Source: Batillaria attramentaria (lineage: Eukaryota; Mollusca; Gastropoda; Batillariidae). Taken from it: DNA of 64,000 nucleotides. Location of the stretch: the NCBI GenBank assembly GCA_018292915.2, contig JACVVK020000311.1:358501-422500 (forward strand). The letters run 5' to 3'. The position numbers and the translations under genes are program-made. Positions 25,848 to 36,725 of the stretch are shown here, piece by piece (within the stretch, counting starts at the first letter, position 1; each line of letters starts with the position of its first letter). The notes beneath the pieces are model-generated. The model did no database searches. It had not been told where the DNA came from and worked only from the letters and a program-made list of their open reading frames with translations.

Positions 25848-26101
25848 TACGCACACCCGCACAAGTAGTACTGTAGTACAGAAAAGATTTATTTTGGCCA
25901 TTTTCTCTAACCTCTTTTTCAGTTCACGTATATGACGTCAAATATGAATTAAAAAGAAAAATGGTTATTATGTCTTTCACCGGCAGTGTTACACAAAAGA
26001 GAGACTTTTTGGTCCGTGATGCGTCTGCCTTCCCAACTGTACTCCACTCTCCTATTTTCGGACGGTGAAGAAAAATGTGCCCGTCAGGATGGAATAAAGC
26101 C

Positions 26102-26196
<95 letters not shown>

Positions 26197-26402
26197 GCGC
26201 GCGCGATGTGGCCACCGTATCCACTGTCAAACCACCTGCTTACCCTTATACTCTCCTGAAAGAAACTTATGTAAACCCAGTAGATTTTTTTAATATATAT
26301 TCACATCCTGTTTTATTGTACGCCCTTTTATTTTTAATGACCTGGCAGAAAGGGACCTCGCTTTGCCGCGAAATAGTCTTTGTAGCTTGAGCGGCGTAAA
26401 GC

Positions 26403-26453
<51 letters not shown>

Positions 26454-26494
26454 GACTAACTAACTGACTGACTGACTGACTGACTGACTGACTG

Positions 26495-26554
<60 letters not shown>

Positions 26555-27782
26555 CCCTTATACTCAGATCAGTCGTAACAACATTCCGTTTATAACACAC
26601 TTTTTAGGAGCGATCCGGAAATAAGGGTCATATCATCGAACGGTAAATTAGACGTCCGAAATTTACAAAGAATGTACATGTAAATAATAGTATGATTTGA
26701 TATTTCACACATTACACGCTTCCTTGGGAGAACACCAAGCGAAACAGCTCAAATTACCGACTGTTCGTGCGAAACATAGTCAGTAAAATCGGTCGTAGCT
26801 TCATATGTGGTACAGGTCACGAGGTCAATGACTGTCGCGACCCTCATCAGTGAATGTGTAGAATCTGTTTCCAAATAGCCAACTTTTATGCGTAAAAACT
26901 GGGAAAAAGTCTTTGCAAACACAGATTTATCTGCCTGCCTGAATTGGTTCTCTGTTTCCAAATAGCCAACTTTTATGCGTAAAAACTGGGAAAAAGTCTT
27001 TGCAAACACAGATTTATCTGCCTGCCTGAATAGGTTCACACATTTTTATTTTTTTTTTTTATGGCGGAAGTTTGCTACCAATTCAAGTGTACATCTCTCG
27101 TTTGTCGGGTAGGTATGTGTCGGCAGATCATCAACCCCCCGCCCTCCCCTTCCCTCCCCCTCCCCCCATTCCCCCCCCCCCCCAAATTAAAGTCACATGG
27201 CGGAAAACAACGACTGTCCTATGACCCGGTAAGTAGGACCTCGCCAGACATTCTCTGGTTAAACCGGTCGACGTGTAGGTGACGAAGAATCGTCTGCCCG
27301 GAACTCCGAGGCGAAATCGTAGCTACATTGTTTCATTGTTCTGTGAATTCGCAGAGAAACTGATCGAGATTATAGAATTTACGGCGAAGGGATGAACAAC
27401 TATATAACATAAATGACGACAAATCTTTGTCTGGTTTCAGTTAGAGTTGATGAAGGGAGTCGGGAAGCGAGATCCTAACATCAAGGCTACGATAACAGAC
27501 CTGCGCAACAAACTAGTGCGCACACAGGCGGAACTAGCGAAATGGCAGACGATCCGACGCTACGAGGCTTACCATAAAGCGCCCCTACCGGCCACAGAGG
27601 CGGAGACAACTCTGGGTTTTCTGAAAGACTCCGTGTTCCACTACCTGACGGATAGCGGGAAGGTTAGTGACGACCATCTTCGCGCCATTGTGAGGATTCT
27701 GAGGTTTTCTGAAGTCGAGAAGCAGAAGATCGCGCAGGCCGTGATTGACAAGAGAAACCGATCAGCAACTGGCTTGCCATAA
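22265..27782 (+). CDS. Coiled-coil protein with GRIP-like C-terminus, five exons
   Basis: Exons 22265-23324, 23558-23769, 24809-24952, 25701-25796 and 27441-27782 (stop TAA). All junctions are GT-AG with consistent phases (1, 0, 0, 0), giving about 617 residues. Residues 1-353 are Ser/Arg/His-rich, low in hydrophobics and probably disordered, with a CTPPPVPSTPPRGP proline stretch. Exons 2-5 give a heptad-like coiled coil (LTPSQRKDLLVKDLKSRVKI onward, about 380-545). The end, about 562-604 (LGFLKDSVFHYLT then LRAIVRILRFSEVEKQKI), resembles a GRIP domain, which targets golgins to trans-Golgi membranes through Arl GTPases; the usual key tyrosine is Phe here. The overall plan recalls golgins or insect quick-to-court proteins, but that name is only a guess. 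ATG 22265 is preceded by an in-frame stop. Intron 3 contains a partial copy of exon 3. Confidence 0.85.
23866..24292. repeat. Dispersed repeat I, about 420 bp
   Basis: Nearly collinear with 44654-45060. Shared blocks include CATAGTCACCC, ACCATGAACAGAC, AGTCCCAGCTTCACT and CAATTTGTGTCCTTACGCC. No coding potential, tRNA boxes or clear terminal repeats were seen, so the class is open. Lies in intron 2 of the coiled-coil gene. Confidence 0.8.
25170..25200. repeat. (CA)n microsatellite
   Basis: A short CA run in intron 3 of the coiled-coil gene. Confidence 0.9.
25200..25393. repeat. Dispersed repeat H copy
   Basis: Partner of 8597-8815; ends at TGTTGTTTCCATTACTAT. It abuts the duplicated exon 3 segment. 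Confidence 0.55.
25398..25570 (+). repeat. Partial duplicate of intron 2 end plus start of exon 3
   Basis: Repeats 24704-24876 (694 bp upstream) almost exactly: the intron 3' end, the acceptor TTCAACTTCTAG and the first 68 bases of exon 3, then diverges after GAGGAAGT. It has an intact acceptor but no good donor; read through, it soon meets a stop. See findings. Confidence 0.93.
25805..25842. repeat. (CT)n microsatellite
   Basis: CT run a few bases after the exon 4 donor of the coiled-coil gene. Confidence 0.95.
26105..26195. repeat. (CA)n microsatellite ending in (CG)n
   Basis: About 90 bases of CA closed by a short CGCGCGCG run, in intron 4 of the coiled-coil gene. Confidence 0.96.
26364..26556 (+). 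mobile_element. Hairpin-tail retroelement end with (CTAA)n/(CTGA)n array
   Basis: GCCGCGAAATAGTCTTTGT, then GCTTGAGCGGC (a 6-bp stem with one mismatch), followed by about 155 bases of CTAA with a central block of CTGA units. Four relatives with the same hairpin are in this window (37780, 39622, 46951, 48503). It is the presumed 3' end of a SINE or LINE. Confidence 0.75.
26870..27031. repeat. 82-bp tandem duplication
   Basis: Two adjacent, nearly identical copies of a unit starting TCTGTTTCCAAATAGCC and ending CTGCCTGCCTGAAT. Intronic. Confidence 0.92.
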
Positions 27783-28226
<444 letters not shown>

Positions 28227-28261
28227 GAAAAAGTGAAGCCGAAGAAGAAACCGTACCGTCA

Positions 28262-28365
28262 GGGACGAGACATGCACAGCACACACCATACTCACAGAGC
28301 CACTGTAAAAGACAGACAGTGAGAAGGAGGTGCAGGCCTAAAGGAGATTGGGGCGCCATCTGCAC
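28262..28365. repeat. Dispersed repeat H fragment
   Basis: Partner of 7831-7945. Confidence 0.5.
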
Positions 28366-28552
28366 AGTCACGCCCTTGTATAAGTGAACATTTTACCGAC
28401 CACGTGGTACACAGCAAACGATTTGATTCGTCTGCCAATTGCGATCTTGTCAATGAGACCACATGCACAAAACAATATGACATACCATTGTCTCCTGGTC
28501 AAAGCTTCCGAAACCAGTTCAATCCATTCAGTCCCCCCCCCCCCCCTTTTTT

Positions 28553-28680
28553 TTTTAGGCAGACCTTAGGTCGAGTGCAGTCTCAAAACAAAATCTGGGC
28601 CTACATCAAAGCGAAGAGGACTGAAGCTGCAGGAGTTTCCCCTCTGAAAGTAGACGGGGAAACGTCACAGTCTTGCTTTT
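28553..28680 (+). mobile_element. LINE ORF2 fragment (linker before reverse transcriptase)
   Basis: The frame through this stretch reads NKIWAYIKAKRTEAAGVSPL followed by KVDGETS. This closely matches the W-x-Y/F-I-K-S-K-R-x(5)-G-V-S-P-L motif between the endonuclease and reverse transcriptase domains of Jockey/CR1-type LINEs. It is cut on both sides, so only a relic remains. Confidence 0.7.
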
Positions 28681-28689
28681 TATCACTGA

Positions 28690-29418
28690 AACTTGCTGCT
28701 GCGCGCAGAGAAATCTGCCCCATCCCATAAAGTATAAACAACTTAAAACAACCCAACTAACAACAACAACAACAAAAACAAAAACAAAAAACAGCATGAA
28801 ATCTGGAGAAATAACTTTATGGGATGGGACCACTCCTCATTTTTTTAATGAAGAATTTCTGCATTTTCAAAGATTCCATTTGATTTATTTTTAATTTTTA
28901 TTCGGGACACACATTCCGTCTTTACTAAGCCAACTATGCCATCTTAGAACATTTTTTTACAGTTTCTTTTTTTATTTTTTTTTTTCACATTTTGCACATA
29001 TATATGTATACAAGATAGACATTCCATTAGCACACAATCAACCAACGGGGAAAAAAACACATACCAATAAAGCAGAAAAAAAAACCACCACGACCACCAC
29101 CACCACCAACAACAACAACAAACCACAGAACAAAAAACAAGAATGAAAAAAAAAACAAACAAGAGACAACAACGACCCCCCCCCCCCCCCCCCAAGGCGA
29201 ACAGACATTTGTCCTGGGCGCTTACAAATATCTAGCCATGTTTTAGAACAGTTTCAATCGTGAGTGCGCCTGTACGCTCGAAATACTTTATCATGATGCT
29301 TAATACAGCGATTGCGATACAATTTTTGTTTGCACTTTGCGCAAGCGATCGAACATTCATTCATTCATACATTTAATCGTTCTTACTGACAGCTGAACAT
29401 CCAAAGCGTTTTTTCCGC
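28690..29418. other. Intergenic, homopolymer-rich
   Basis: Many A, T, CAA and CCA runs and a poly(C) near 29176-29193. No gene recognisable. Confidence 0.6.
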
Positions 29419-29419
29419 G

Positions 29420-29538
29420 GTGCGAGTTCGAATCCCGGCTGGGGTCAAACATTTGTGCTGGCCTTTTTCTCGTTGCCCCGTCTTTGATATCACCCATACG
29501 TGGTGGAAAAGTACGTTAAACTCCCAGACACACACCCA
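29420..29538 (+). mobile_element. tRNA-derived SINE, family A, 5'-truncated
   Basis: Starts at the B-box GAGTTCGAATCCC, then GGCTGGGGTCAAAC, TGCTGGCCTTTTTC and GTGGTGGAAAAGTACGTTAA. Confidence 0.82.
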
Positions 29539-30199
29539 CCCACCTACAAACCCTATGACGTGGGAACCCGCTGATTGGCGGTGCAATAATTTGAGCTGCA
29601 TGTAGCACCCGAAAAACGCCCGCCCATTTTGTTTCACCCCCGTGCTCGTGGTCGCCCGTCAGTGCCGCATTAGGCCCAAAAAAAAAAAAAAAAAAAAATG
29701 TTGTTTCTGGTAACCCGACCGACCCTATCCCCCCCACCCCCCACCCCCCACCCCCGACCCTAAAATTTTTTTTTGGCTGCTGGAAAAAAAAGAAGAGAAA
29801 AAACACAAGCACGGCCAGTTTCGGTTTTCATGCGCCTGTCGTCAGGGAAGTCATCGCGGACCCAAGATTAGAACGAAATATGGTAAGATAGTGTGTTATA
29901 ATATTAAATACAGTTTCACAGAGCATCATTTCTTTTTAATACCCTGTTTCTTTGTTCTTGGATATGTGCGTGTGTGTGTGTGTGGGGGGGGGGGGGGGTA
30001 AAAAAAAAAGAAAAAGAAAGAACCCTACCTACCTACCCTATTTTTTTTTTAGCCATGTTACCAAAAACAATGGTTTTTTGTTTTGTTTTGTTTTGTTTTG
30101 CCTTACAGACGCTTTCGTTCTGTAGGTGTCTAAGTGGTGTGATGATAGATACCACGAAAACAAGTCAGAACAATCCGTGAGCATAAACTGGTAGGCATT

Positions 30200-30359
30200 A
30201 ACCCCTTTAACATCTTCTTCCACCACATAAAGGTAAAGCCAAAGACAGCGTAACGAGGAAACAGGCCAGCGCAAATATCTGGCCCCACTGAGCCGGGATT
30301 CGAACTCACGACCCGAGCACTGGAAGTCCAACGCTCTGCCTCTCGGATATCCCGGCTCC
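30200..30359 (-). mobile_element. tRNA-derived SINE, family A, older copy
   Basis: Minus strand: GGAGCCGGG head, B-box GAGTTCGAATCCC, ATTTGCGCTGGCCTGTTTC body and a diverged TTAAAGGGG tail. Confidence 0.8.
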
Positions 30360-30826
30360 AATTTCACTAATGAGGATTTTTGAATAACAATACACACAGC
30401 TTAGTAAGTCAAGTAGTTTTCGTATTCAAACGTGATGAATGTATGGGGTTTATACGCAGAACCGTTTACTCTTTTCACTCCTTCCTTGTGCCCATGCCGA
30501 ACACGTCAAACAAACACATCTCTACATGAGTGAGGTCATGCGAATTGATTTAGAAACTATTTCTCCCCACACCCTCATTCTTTCACGCTTACCTGTAACT
30601 TGTTACCCGACAGGCCAAACCTATGATGACGGCAAGAACTATAAACATCGTGAGGCCATAAGTTCTTCCCGTTGTAAGAGGACCATTGCGCAATCTAAAG
30701 TCAGTTTATATGTCAAGTTGAAATGGGTGCCATAAACTATTTGTGTAAACACAGGATGAGGCCGTTACTCATACCCGTTCTCCTTCCTGGATATGTTCGT
30801 CATTGCCTTGTCGCCAAATGTAAGGG

Positions 30827-30870
30827 GAGGCCGGACAGCCGAATGGTAGAGCGCTGGGCTGTAAGGAGGC
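30827..30870 (+). mobile_element. SINE family A head fragment
   Basis: GGGGAGGCCGGACAGCCGAA, then TGGTAGAGCG, the 5' third of the tRNA-like head only. Confidence 0.6.
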
Positions 30871-31393
30871 TCGGTAGCTACGCCCCAAAATTGAAACGTC
30901 TCGCGATTTCTTTCGTGGTTAACCAAGAGAACTGATCATGCAAGCTCTGTTTATACACATGGATTTGTTACAATGTGAAACACCGTGGCAGACCTGACGC
31001 ATACTTCTTCAACAAAACGATCATATTTATTTATAGACGCTTATAATCTGCTATGATACACTTGAGTCCCTGAGTCAAGGGAAACCCCCCGTTGTCATTG
31101 CCTGTGTTTCCAACAACGAACCAAGTTGCTAAGCGGTAAAACACACCTGGGGGTGTAAATACTGAATAACGCATGACCAGCTTGCCCTGTAATAACCCTT
31201 TGTGTGACTCCATGTGGTGGTGAGAACAAGAGAAAGTGAACGTTCACAAGTTTGGTCTGGCATGCGGGTAAGTGGTAGAAATGAGTAATCGAGAAGGAGG
31301 AGAACGAATGACTGTTGAGGTTGTAAAATAACATTGTTCCCGTGAGAACAAAACAATGGTGAGAAGTTGAGCACACGGGCACAAGGTGTGACA

Positions 31394-31513
<120 letters not shown>

Positions 31514-31565
31514 AGTAAGCACGCGGTTTTTTTTCTTCCAGTGGGTATACTCCGGTGCAAAAATA

Positions 31566-32170
31566 TAGTAAACAAATTTTTACTCCGGGGGTAAAAACCT
31601 TGTACGAAAGAACTTCTTCCAGAGAGTAAAAACCTCATACGACAGAAGTACTTTAAGAGAGTAAACACCTCGTGCGTCAGAAATACTCCGTAGGAGTAAA
31701 AACCTCGTACGACAGAAGTACTTCCACAGAGTAAAAACATCATACGATAGAAGTACTTCCAGAGAGTAAAAACCGCGTACGACAGAAGTACTTCCGGAGA
31801 GTAAAAACCTCATAGCTCATACGACAGAAGTATTTCCAGAGAGTAAGAACCTCGTACGACAGAAGTACTTCCAGAGAGTAAAAAACATTGTACGACAGAA
31901 GTACTTCCAGAGAGAAAAAAAACCCTCGCACGACAGAAGTACTTCCAGGGAGTAGGGTGGAGGTGGGGTGGGTGTTTGGGGGTTTAACGTCCTTTTCCAC
32001 CATATTTCCAGGGAGTAAAAACCTCGTACGACAGAAGTATTTCCAGAGAGAAAAAACCTCGTACGACAGAAGTACTTCCAGGGAGTAAAAACCTCGTACG
32101 ACAGAGGTACTTCCAGAGAGTAACAACCTCGTACGACAGAAGTATTTCCAGAGAGTAAAAACCTCAAACC
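31566..32170 (+). repeat. 35-bp satellite, block 1
   Basis: About 17 tandem units with the core GACAGAAGTACTTCC followed by AGAGAGTAAAAACCTCGTAC. Units differ by single bases and small indels. The left edge carries a palindrome-like TTTTTACTCCGGGGGTAAAA. A piece of SINE family A tail (31956-32004) interrupts the array. The long frames on the minus strand come from the repeat period and are not genes. Confidence 0.95.
31956..32004 (-). mobile_element. SINE family A tail fragment inside the satellite
   Basis: GGTGTTTGGGGGTTTAACG and CCTTTTCCACCATA, the complement of the SINE tail, replaces part of one 35-bp unit. Confidence 0.8.
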
Positions 32171-33694
32171 GCACTAGAAGGGTGTTTAACTTCAAATATA
32201 TCTCATACACTATTGGGCCTTTTTTACTGACATTTTGGGAGTTCTCCAAGCCAATAAAAGGCTACGTCAGGCCAAAATTGTACAATTATTGATGAAAAAG
32301 TAAACAAGTAAACAATCCCTTAATTTTGACTACACACAAATTACTATGTGGTACCTCCAGGACCCGGCATACTTTTCAAAGAGCGATTTCAATGTATATA
32401 CCTATCCCGACGATGTGGGTCCGCCAAGACCCATACATTTTGTGAAGGCTAGACTAGGCGTATCTGACTCATTGACTCCTTTGCTTTTTGTTTGTTTGAT
32501 TGGGTTTTATTTCAAGAGTACTGTCTTGGCGAGAGAAAGTGCTCACAACGCACACTATTTGAGATGGCCTGTAAATGAAGGCCAGTATGATTGACAGAGA
32601 CGTCTGAACGCCCACTCACCCTCTAAATTTTCCATAGACGCGGTTCGTGTGCAGACTTGTTTAAGACTTGTTGCTCCCATGGTTACCGAACACACTCTGG
32701 AAACTATATCCATTCATTTGAAAACGTCTTTGACTCCAAGGCTGTGCGTGCATATTATTACTAATCCGACACAGACCGTCAGTGTCCTTTCTTTACAACG
32801 CCAGGTGGGTGATCTATGGACAGTGTGCACAAACACGCCAAAACCATTACGTGCTGACACGCTGCACCAGAATACGCAACGTCTCTCTCTGCTAGTTTAA
32901 AAATTTCAGTCGTGAGAGTTATCGGCGATTAGCACAACAGTCGGTCATATCCGACATTTCAATGGTTTGACCTGCTCGTTTTGTACAAAGCGGTGTCCCT
33001 CTATTGCTTTGTGAAGTAAAGGGAAATGATTCCAAACTAACGTGTTTTTCCACGGCTGGTCGTAGAGAGGAGCAAGGTGACCCACCGGCCAACACCTAAT
33101 GTCATTTTTATTACACGTCTTTATCTGCCTGGCCCAGACTGTAACTGCCACTATTATAATTTCCTTTGGGTTGAACAGAATAGATTGATTGAATCTTTTC
33201 CCACATAAAACGTTCCTTTTTCTCGATGGCTTTGAAACGACTGCTGACTTGCTGCAAGGCTTGCCTCGTTACGCATTCAGTGATACTGTGATTCATCTCC
33301 GTCAGTTATCGAGTTTTTCAGTACTTATGAAAAGAAACGGTGTCTTTCAGCGCGTTAACGACTTCTGTCAACAAAGACGGTACACGTCCAATGACAGAAA
33401 ACCCAACTCAAGTTCTAGCTTGCCTAACATTACCCATAATACATGACTGTAGTATGGTTGTGACGTCATCCACTCGGCTTGTCCGAAAACATGAAAGTTG
33501 AGAGAGTGTTTATAAATGTGGTGAAGGTTGGACAGTGCACGTGAAAAACAGACATATTCTGATTTATACATTCACCAACACTGACACATATAGCGTCGTT
33601 GTGCTGAGAGGCACCTAATGCGCTGTTTTTGTATCTGTTGTTGGCAGCGCTCGCGCCCCTGACTGCAGGTGCTGGAGTGCATTTAGTTTCGTTT
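32171..33694. other. Spacer between the two satellite blocks
   Basis: Unique-looking 1.5 kb. Small open frames at 32346-32594 and 33189-33446 have no recognisable domains or splice context. No terminal repeats of its own were found. Confidence 0.6.
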
Positions 33695-33866
33695 TGTACG
33701 ACAGAAGTACTTCCAGAGAAAAAACAAACAAAAACAAAACCCTCGTACGACAGAAGTATTTCCAGGGAGTAAAAACCTCGTAGGACAAAAGTACTTCCAG
33801 AGAGACAAAACCTCCTACGACAGAAGTGCTTCCAGAGAGTAAAACCCTTGTACGACAGAAGTACTT

Positions 33867-33918
<52 letters not shown>

Positions 33919-35038
33919 CCGATAGAAGTACTTCCAGGGAGTGAAAAGGACATACGACAGAAGTACTTCCAGAGAGTAAAAACCTCATACGACAGAAGTA
34001 CTTCCAGAGAGTACAAACCTCGTACGACAGAAGTATTTCCAGTGAGAAAAAACTTCGTACGACAGAAGTACATATACTTCCAGAGAGTAAAATCCTCATA
34101 CGACAGAAGTGCTTCCAGAATGTAAAAACCTCGCACGGCAGAAGTACTTTCAGAGAGTAAAAACCTCATAGCTCATACGATAGAAGTACTTCCAGAGAGT
34201 AAAAACCTTGTTCTACAGAAGTGCTTTCAGAATGTAAGAACCTCGTATGACAGAAGTACTTCCAGAGAGTAAAAACCTCATACGACAGACGTACTTCCAG
34301 AGAGTAAAACCCTCAGACGACAGTAATACTTCCAGAGAATAAAAACCTCGTACGACAGAAGTACTTTGAGAGAGTAAAAACCTCATAGCTCATACGACAG
34401 AAGTGTTTCCGGAGAGTAAAAACCTCGTACGACAGAAGTACTTCCAGAGAGTAAAAACCTCATACGACAGAAGTACTTCCAGAGAGTAAAAACCTCGTAC
34501 GACAGAAGTACTTCCAGAGAGTAAAAACCTCGTACGACAGAAGTACTTTCAGAGAGTAAAAACCTCAGACGACAGTAATACTTCCAGAGAGTAAAAACCT
34601 CATACGACAGAAGTACTTCCAGAGAGTAAAAACCTCAGACGACAGTAATACTTCCAGAGAGTAAAAACCTCATACGACAGAAGTACTTCCAGAGAGTAAA
34701 AACCTCGTACGACAGAAGTACTTTCAGAGAGTAAAATCCTCATAGCTCATACGACAGAAGTGCTTCCAGAGAGTAAAAACCTCGTACGACAGAAGTATTT
34801 CCAGAGAGTGAAAACCTCGTATGACAGAAGTACGTCCAGAGAGTAAGAACCTCGTACGACAGAAGTGCTTCCAGAGAGTAAATACTTCCACAGCGTAAAA
34901 ACCTCCTACGAAAGTATTGCCAGAGAGTAAAAACCTCATACGACAGAAAATTATACTCCTAAGGAGTAAAAACCTCGTACCACAGAACTACTCCCAGGGA
35001 GTAACATCTCACACGAGACTTTTACTCCGGGGTAAAAA
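33695..35038 (+). repeat. 35-bp satellite, block 2
   Basis: About 38 units in the same orientation as block 1. Variant units (CTCATAGCTCATACGACAG; CTCAGACGACAGTAATACTT) recur in sets, suggesting multi-unit duplication. A (GA)n expansion inside one unit lies at 33871-33914. The right edge again carries TTTTACTCCGGGGTAAAA. Confidence 0.95.
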
Positions 35039-35061
35039 TTTCGTGGGAGCAAGTTTGTCTT

Positions 35062-35154
35062 GTTACGCCGGCTAACCGCGCGGTGGTCGACCTCAAACCG
35101 ACTCGCCACACAATGTACGAGAGCAGTGGACCAAGCCACTAGACCACCGGCCGC
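35062..35154 (-). mobile_element. tRNA-like SINE head, family E
   Basis: The minus strand starts GGCGGCCGGTGGTCTAGTGG (A-box-like) with GGTTTGAGGTCGACC as a possible B-box. Adjacent to the satellite's right end; no other copy in the window. Confidence 0.45.
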
Positions 35155-35837
35155 CCTTTCTGAAAATTCAAAAATCAGAGCATGTGTAAGGCAAAGTTTT
35201 TTTGTTTTTTTTCCAGTACATTTTGGGGTTTTGTGATAAGCGTTTGTGACGACGATAAAGCATTCTGTAAATCGTTCTAGTGCGTCGTTGAGACTGCATC
35301 AGTTATTCCCCCTTTTTTTTTCTCACGGCATTTGCGAGGGTGTAAAGTTTAGTGTCCGGTAAATGGCGATGAAAACACAGTAAGTGCCTTTAATGTACGG
35401 ATTTCTTTGAAAAGGAAATGAACAGTAGTACTTTCCAAACGAAGATTTAGCGTGGCTTTTCTCCATAAAATCGCGCGGCCAACCTTCAGTACAAGCTACT
35501 ATTTCACCTGCGTTGCATTTGGGTATTGCACAGAAAGCATTGTCGAGGGATACAAAGGTTGCACACTAAAACCTCGGCTCTCTCTCTCTCCCCCCCCCCC
35601 CCATTCCCCCATTGCTTATAAGCCTTATTTGCTCTTGCTTGATCACCATGATTTTCTGTGACTTGTTATCATGCTTTTGTGTTTGTGTTTTGTTGTTGTT
35701 GTTTTGTTTGTTTTTGTTTTGTTCTTGTTGTTGTTGGGTTTTTTTGTGTGCCTTTTTTCACTTTTTCGGTAGCCTAGATTGTTAGTTATCTTTGCATATT
35801 ATGTTTTTGTTTTTGCTTATTGTTTGTTTGAATTTTA
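35155..35837. other. Intergenic, no gene seen
   Basis: Contains TC/C runs near 35580-35602 and GTT-rich stretches at 35685-35740. Confidence 0.6.
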
Positions 35838-35906
35838 TTGTAGAATGTAGTGAGGACTTCTTGTAAGATAGGCAGAGATGCCTGAAAGAATTATCCGAAT
35901 AAACGT

Positions 35907-35942
<36 letters not shown>

Positions 35943-35962
35943 TCTCTCTCTCTCTCTCTCTC
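35838..35962 (+). mobile_element. Non-LTR retroelement 3' tail with (TCA)n-(TC)n
   Basis: TAAGATAGGCAGAGATGCC, AATAAACGTTTCATCATC and an extended TCA run, then TC. Same family as 6527-6670. Confidence 0.65.
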
Positions 35963-36321
35963 ATTTGCCCACTCATCGTTTGCCCACTCTCATTACAACA
36001 AGTAGTTCGCTGTCATCGTTCAAAAAAGGATCTCATAATTTTTTTGGTATCCTAGATCATGAGCTGCTCACTGTCATTGCTATGGCTATGTCACTGCTTT
36101 TCACCTGCACATGCGTCATTACATTTTATTTAGCGCCATGTACCCACATTCACCTTTCAGCAATATGAATAACGTTCTCTTATCTGTGTATGATAACTCA
36201 TCGTCATTTTTGCCCACTTCTATAGAAATTATGACATTATTTCCGCTTACGATTATGTTCTGCATAGGTGCGTGCGAATAATTCATGCGTGATGTTGTTT
36301 GTGTATGGGTGATGGGGTATG

Positions 36322-36398
<77 letters not shown>
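36322..36398. repeat. (GT)n microsatellite
   Basis: About 76 bases of GT. Confidence 0.97.
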
Positions 36399-36404
<6 letters not shown>

Positions 36405-36444
36405 TTACTTTTTTTTTCTTTTTCTTTTCTTTAATTTTTCAGTA

Positions 36445-36625
36445 GTATTAGCTCATGTAGTGTAGCAACGGCAAGTTTTAATATTGGTATGGACATGCCT
36501 GTAACTTCTACCCTTGTAAAATAAAGGTTCTTGTTCTTGTTCTTGTTCTTGTTCTTGTTCTTTCTCTCTCTCTCTCTCTGCCTCTCTCTCTCTCTCTCTC
36601 TGCCTCTCTCTCTCTTGCTTTGTTA
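36445..36625 (+). mobile_element. Non-LTR retroelement 3' tail with (TTCTTG)n
   Basis: GTAGCAACGGCAAGTTTTA, AAATAAAGG and then five TTCTTG units, followed by TC-rich repeats. Related to the tails at 3770 and 55484. Confidence 0.65.
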
Positions 36626-36725
36626 GTGTAGCAAGGACAGATAGTAAGAGAGACCTGTGCGTCTATTATCTCATCCTTGGAAAATAAAGTTTCAGTCAGT
36701 CAGTCAGTCAGTCTCTCTCTCTCTG
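36624..36725 (+). mobile_element. Non-LTR retroelement 3' tail with (CAGT)n
   Basis: GTAGCAAGGACAGATAG, AAATAAAGTTT and five CAGT units, then TC. It sits directly behind the preceding tail. Confidence 0.6.

Noticed and set aside
31580..35038. Minus-strand frames of up to 204 codons rich in SLEVLLSYEVF-like repeats
   Set aside because: The 35-bp unit cycles through all three frames, so openness is a consequence of the repeat.
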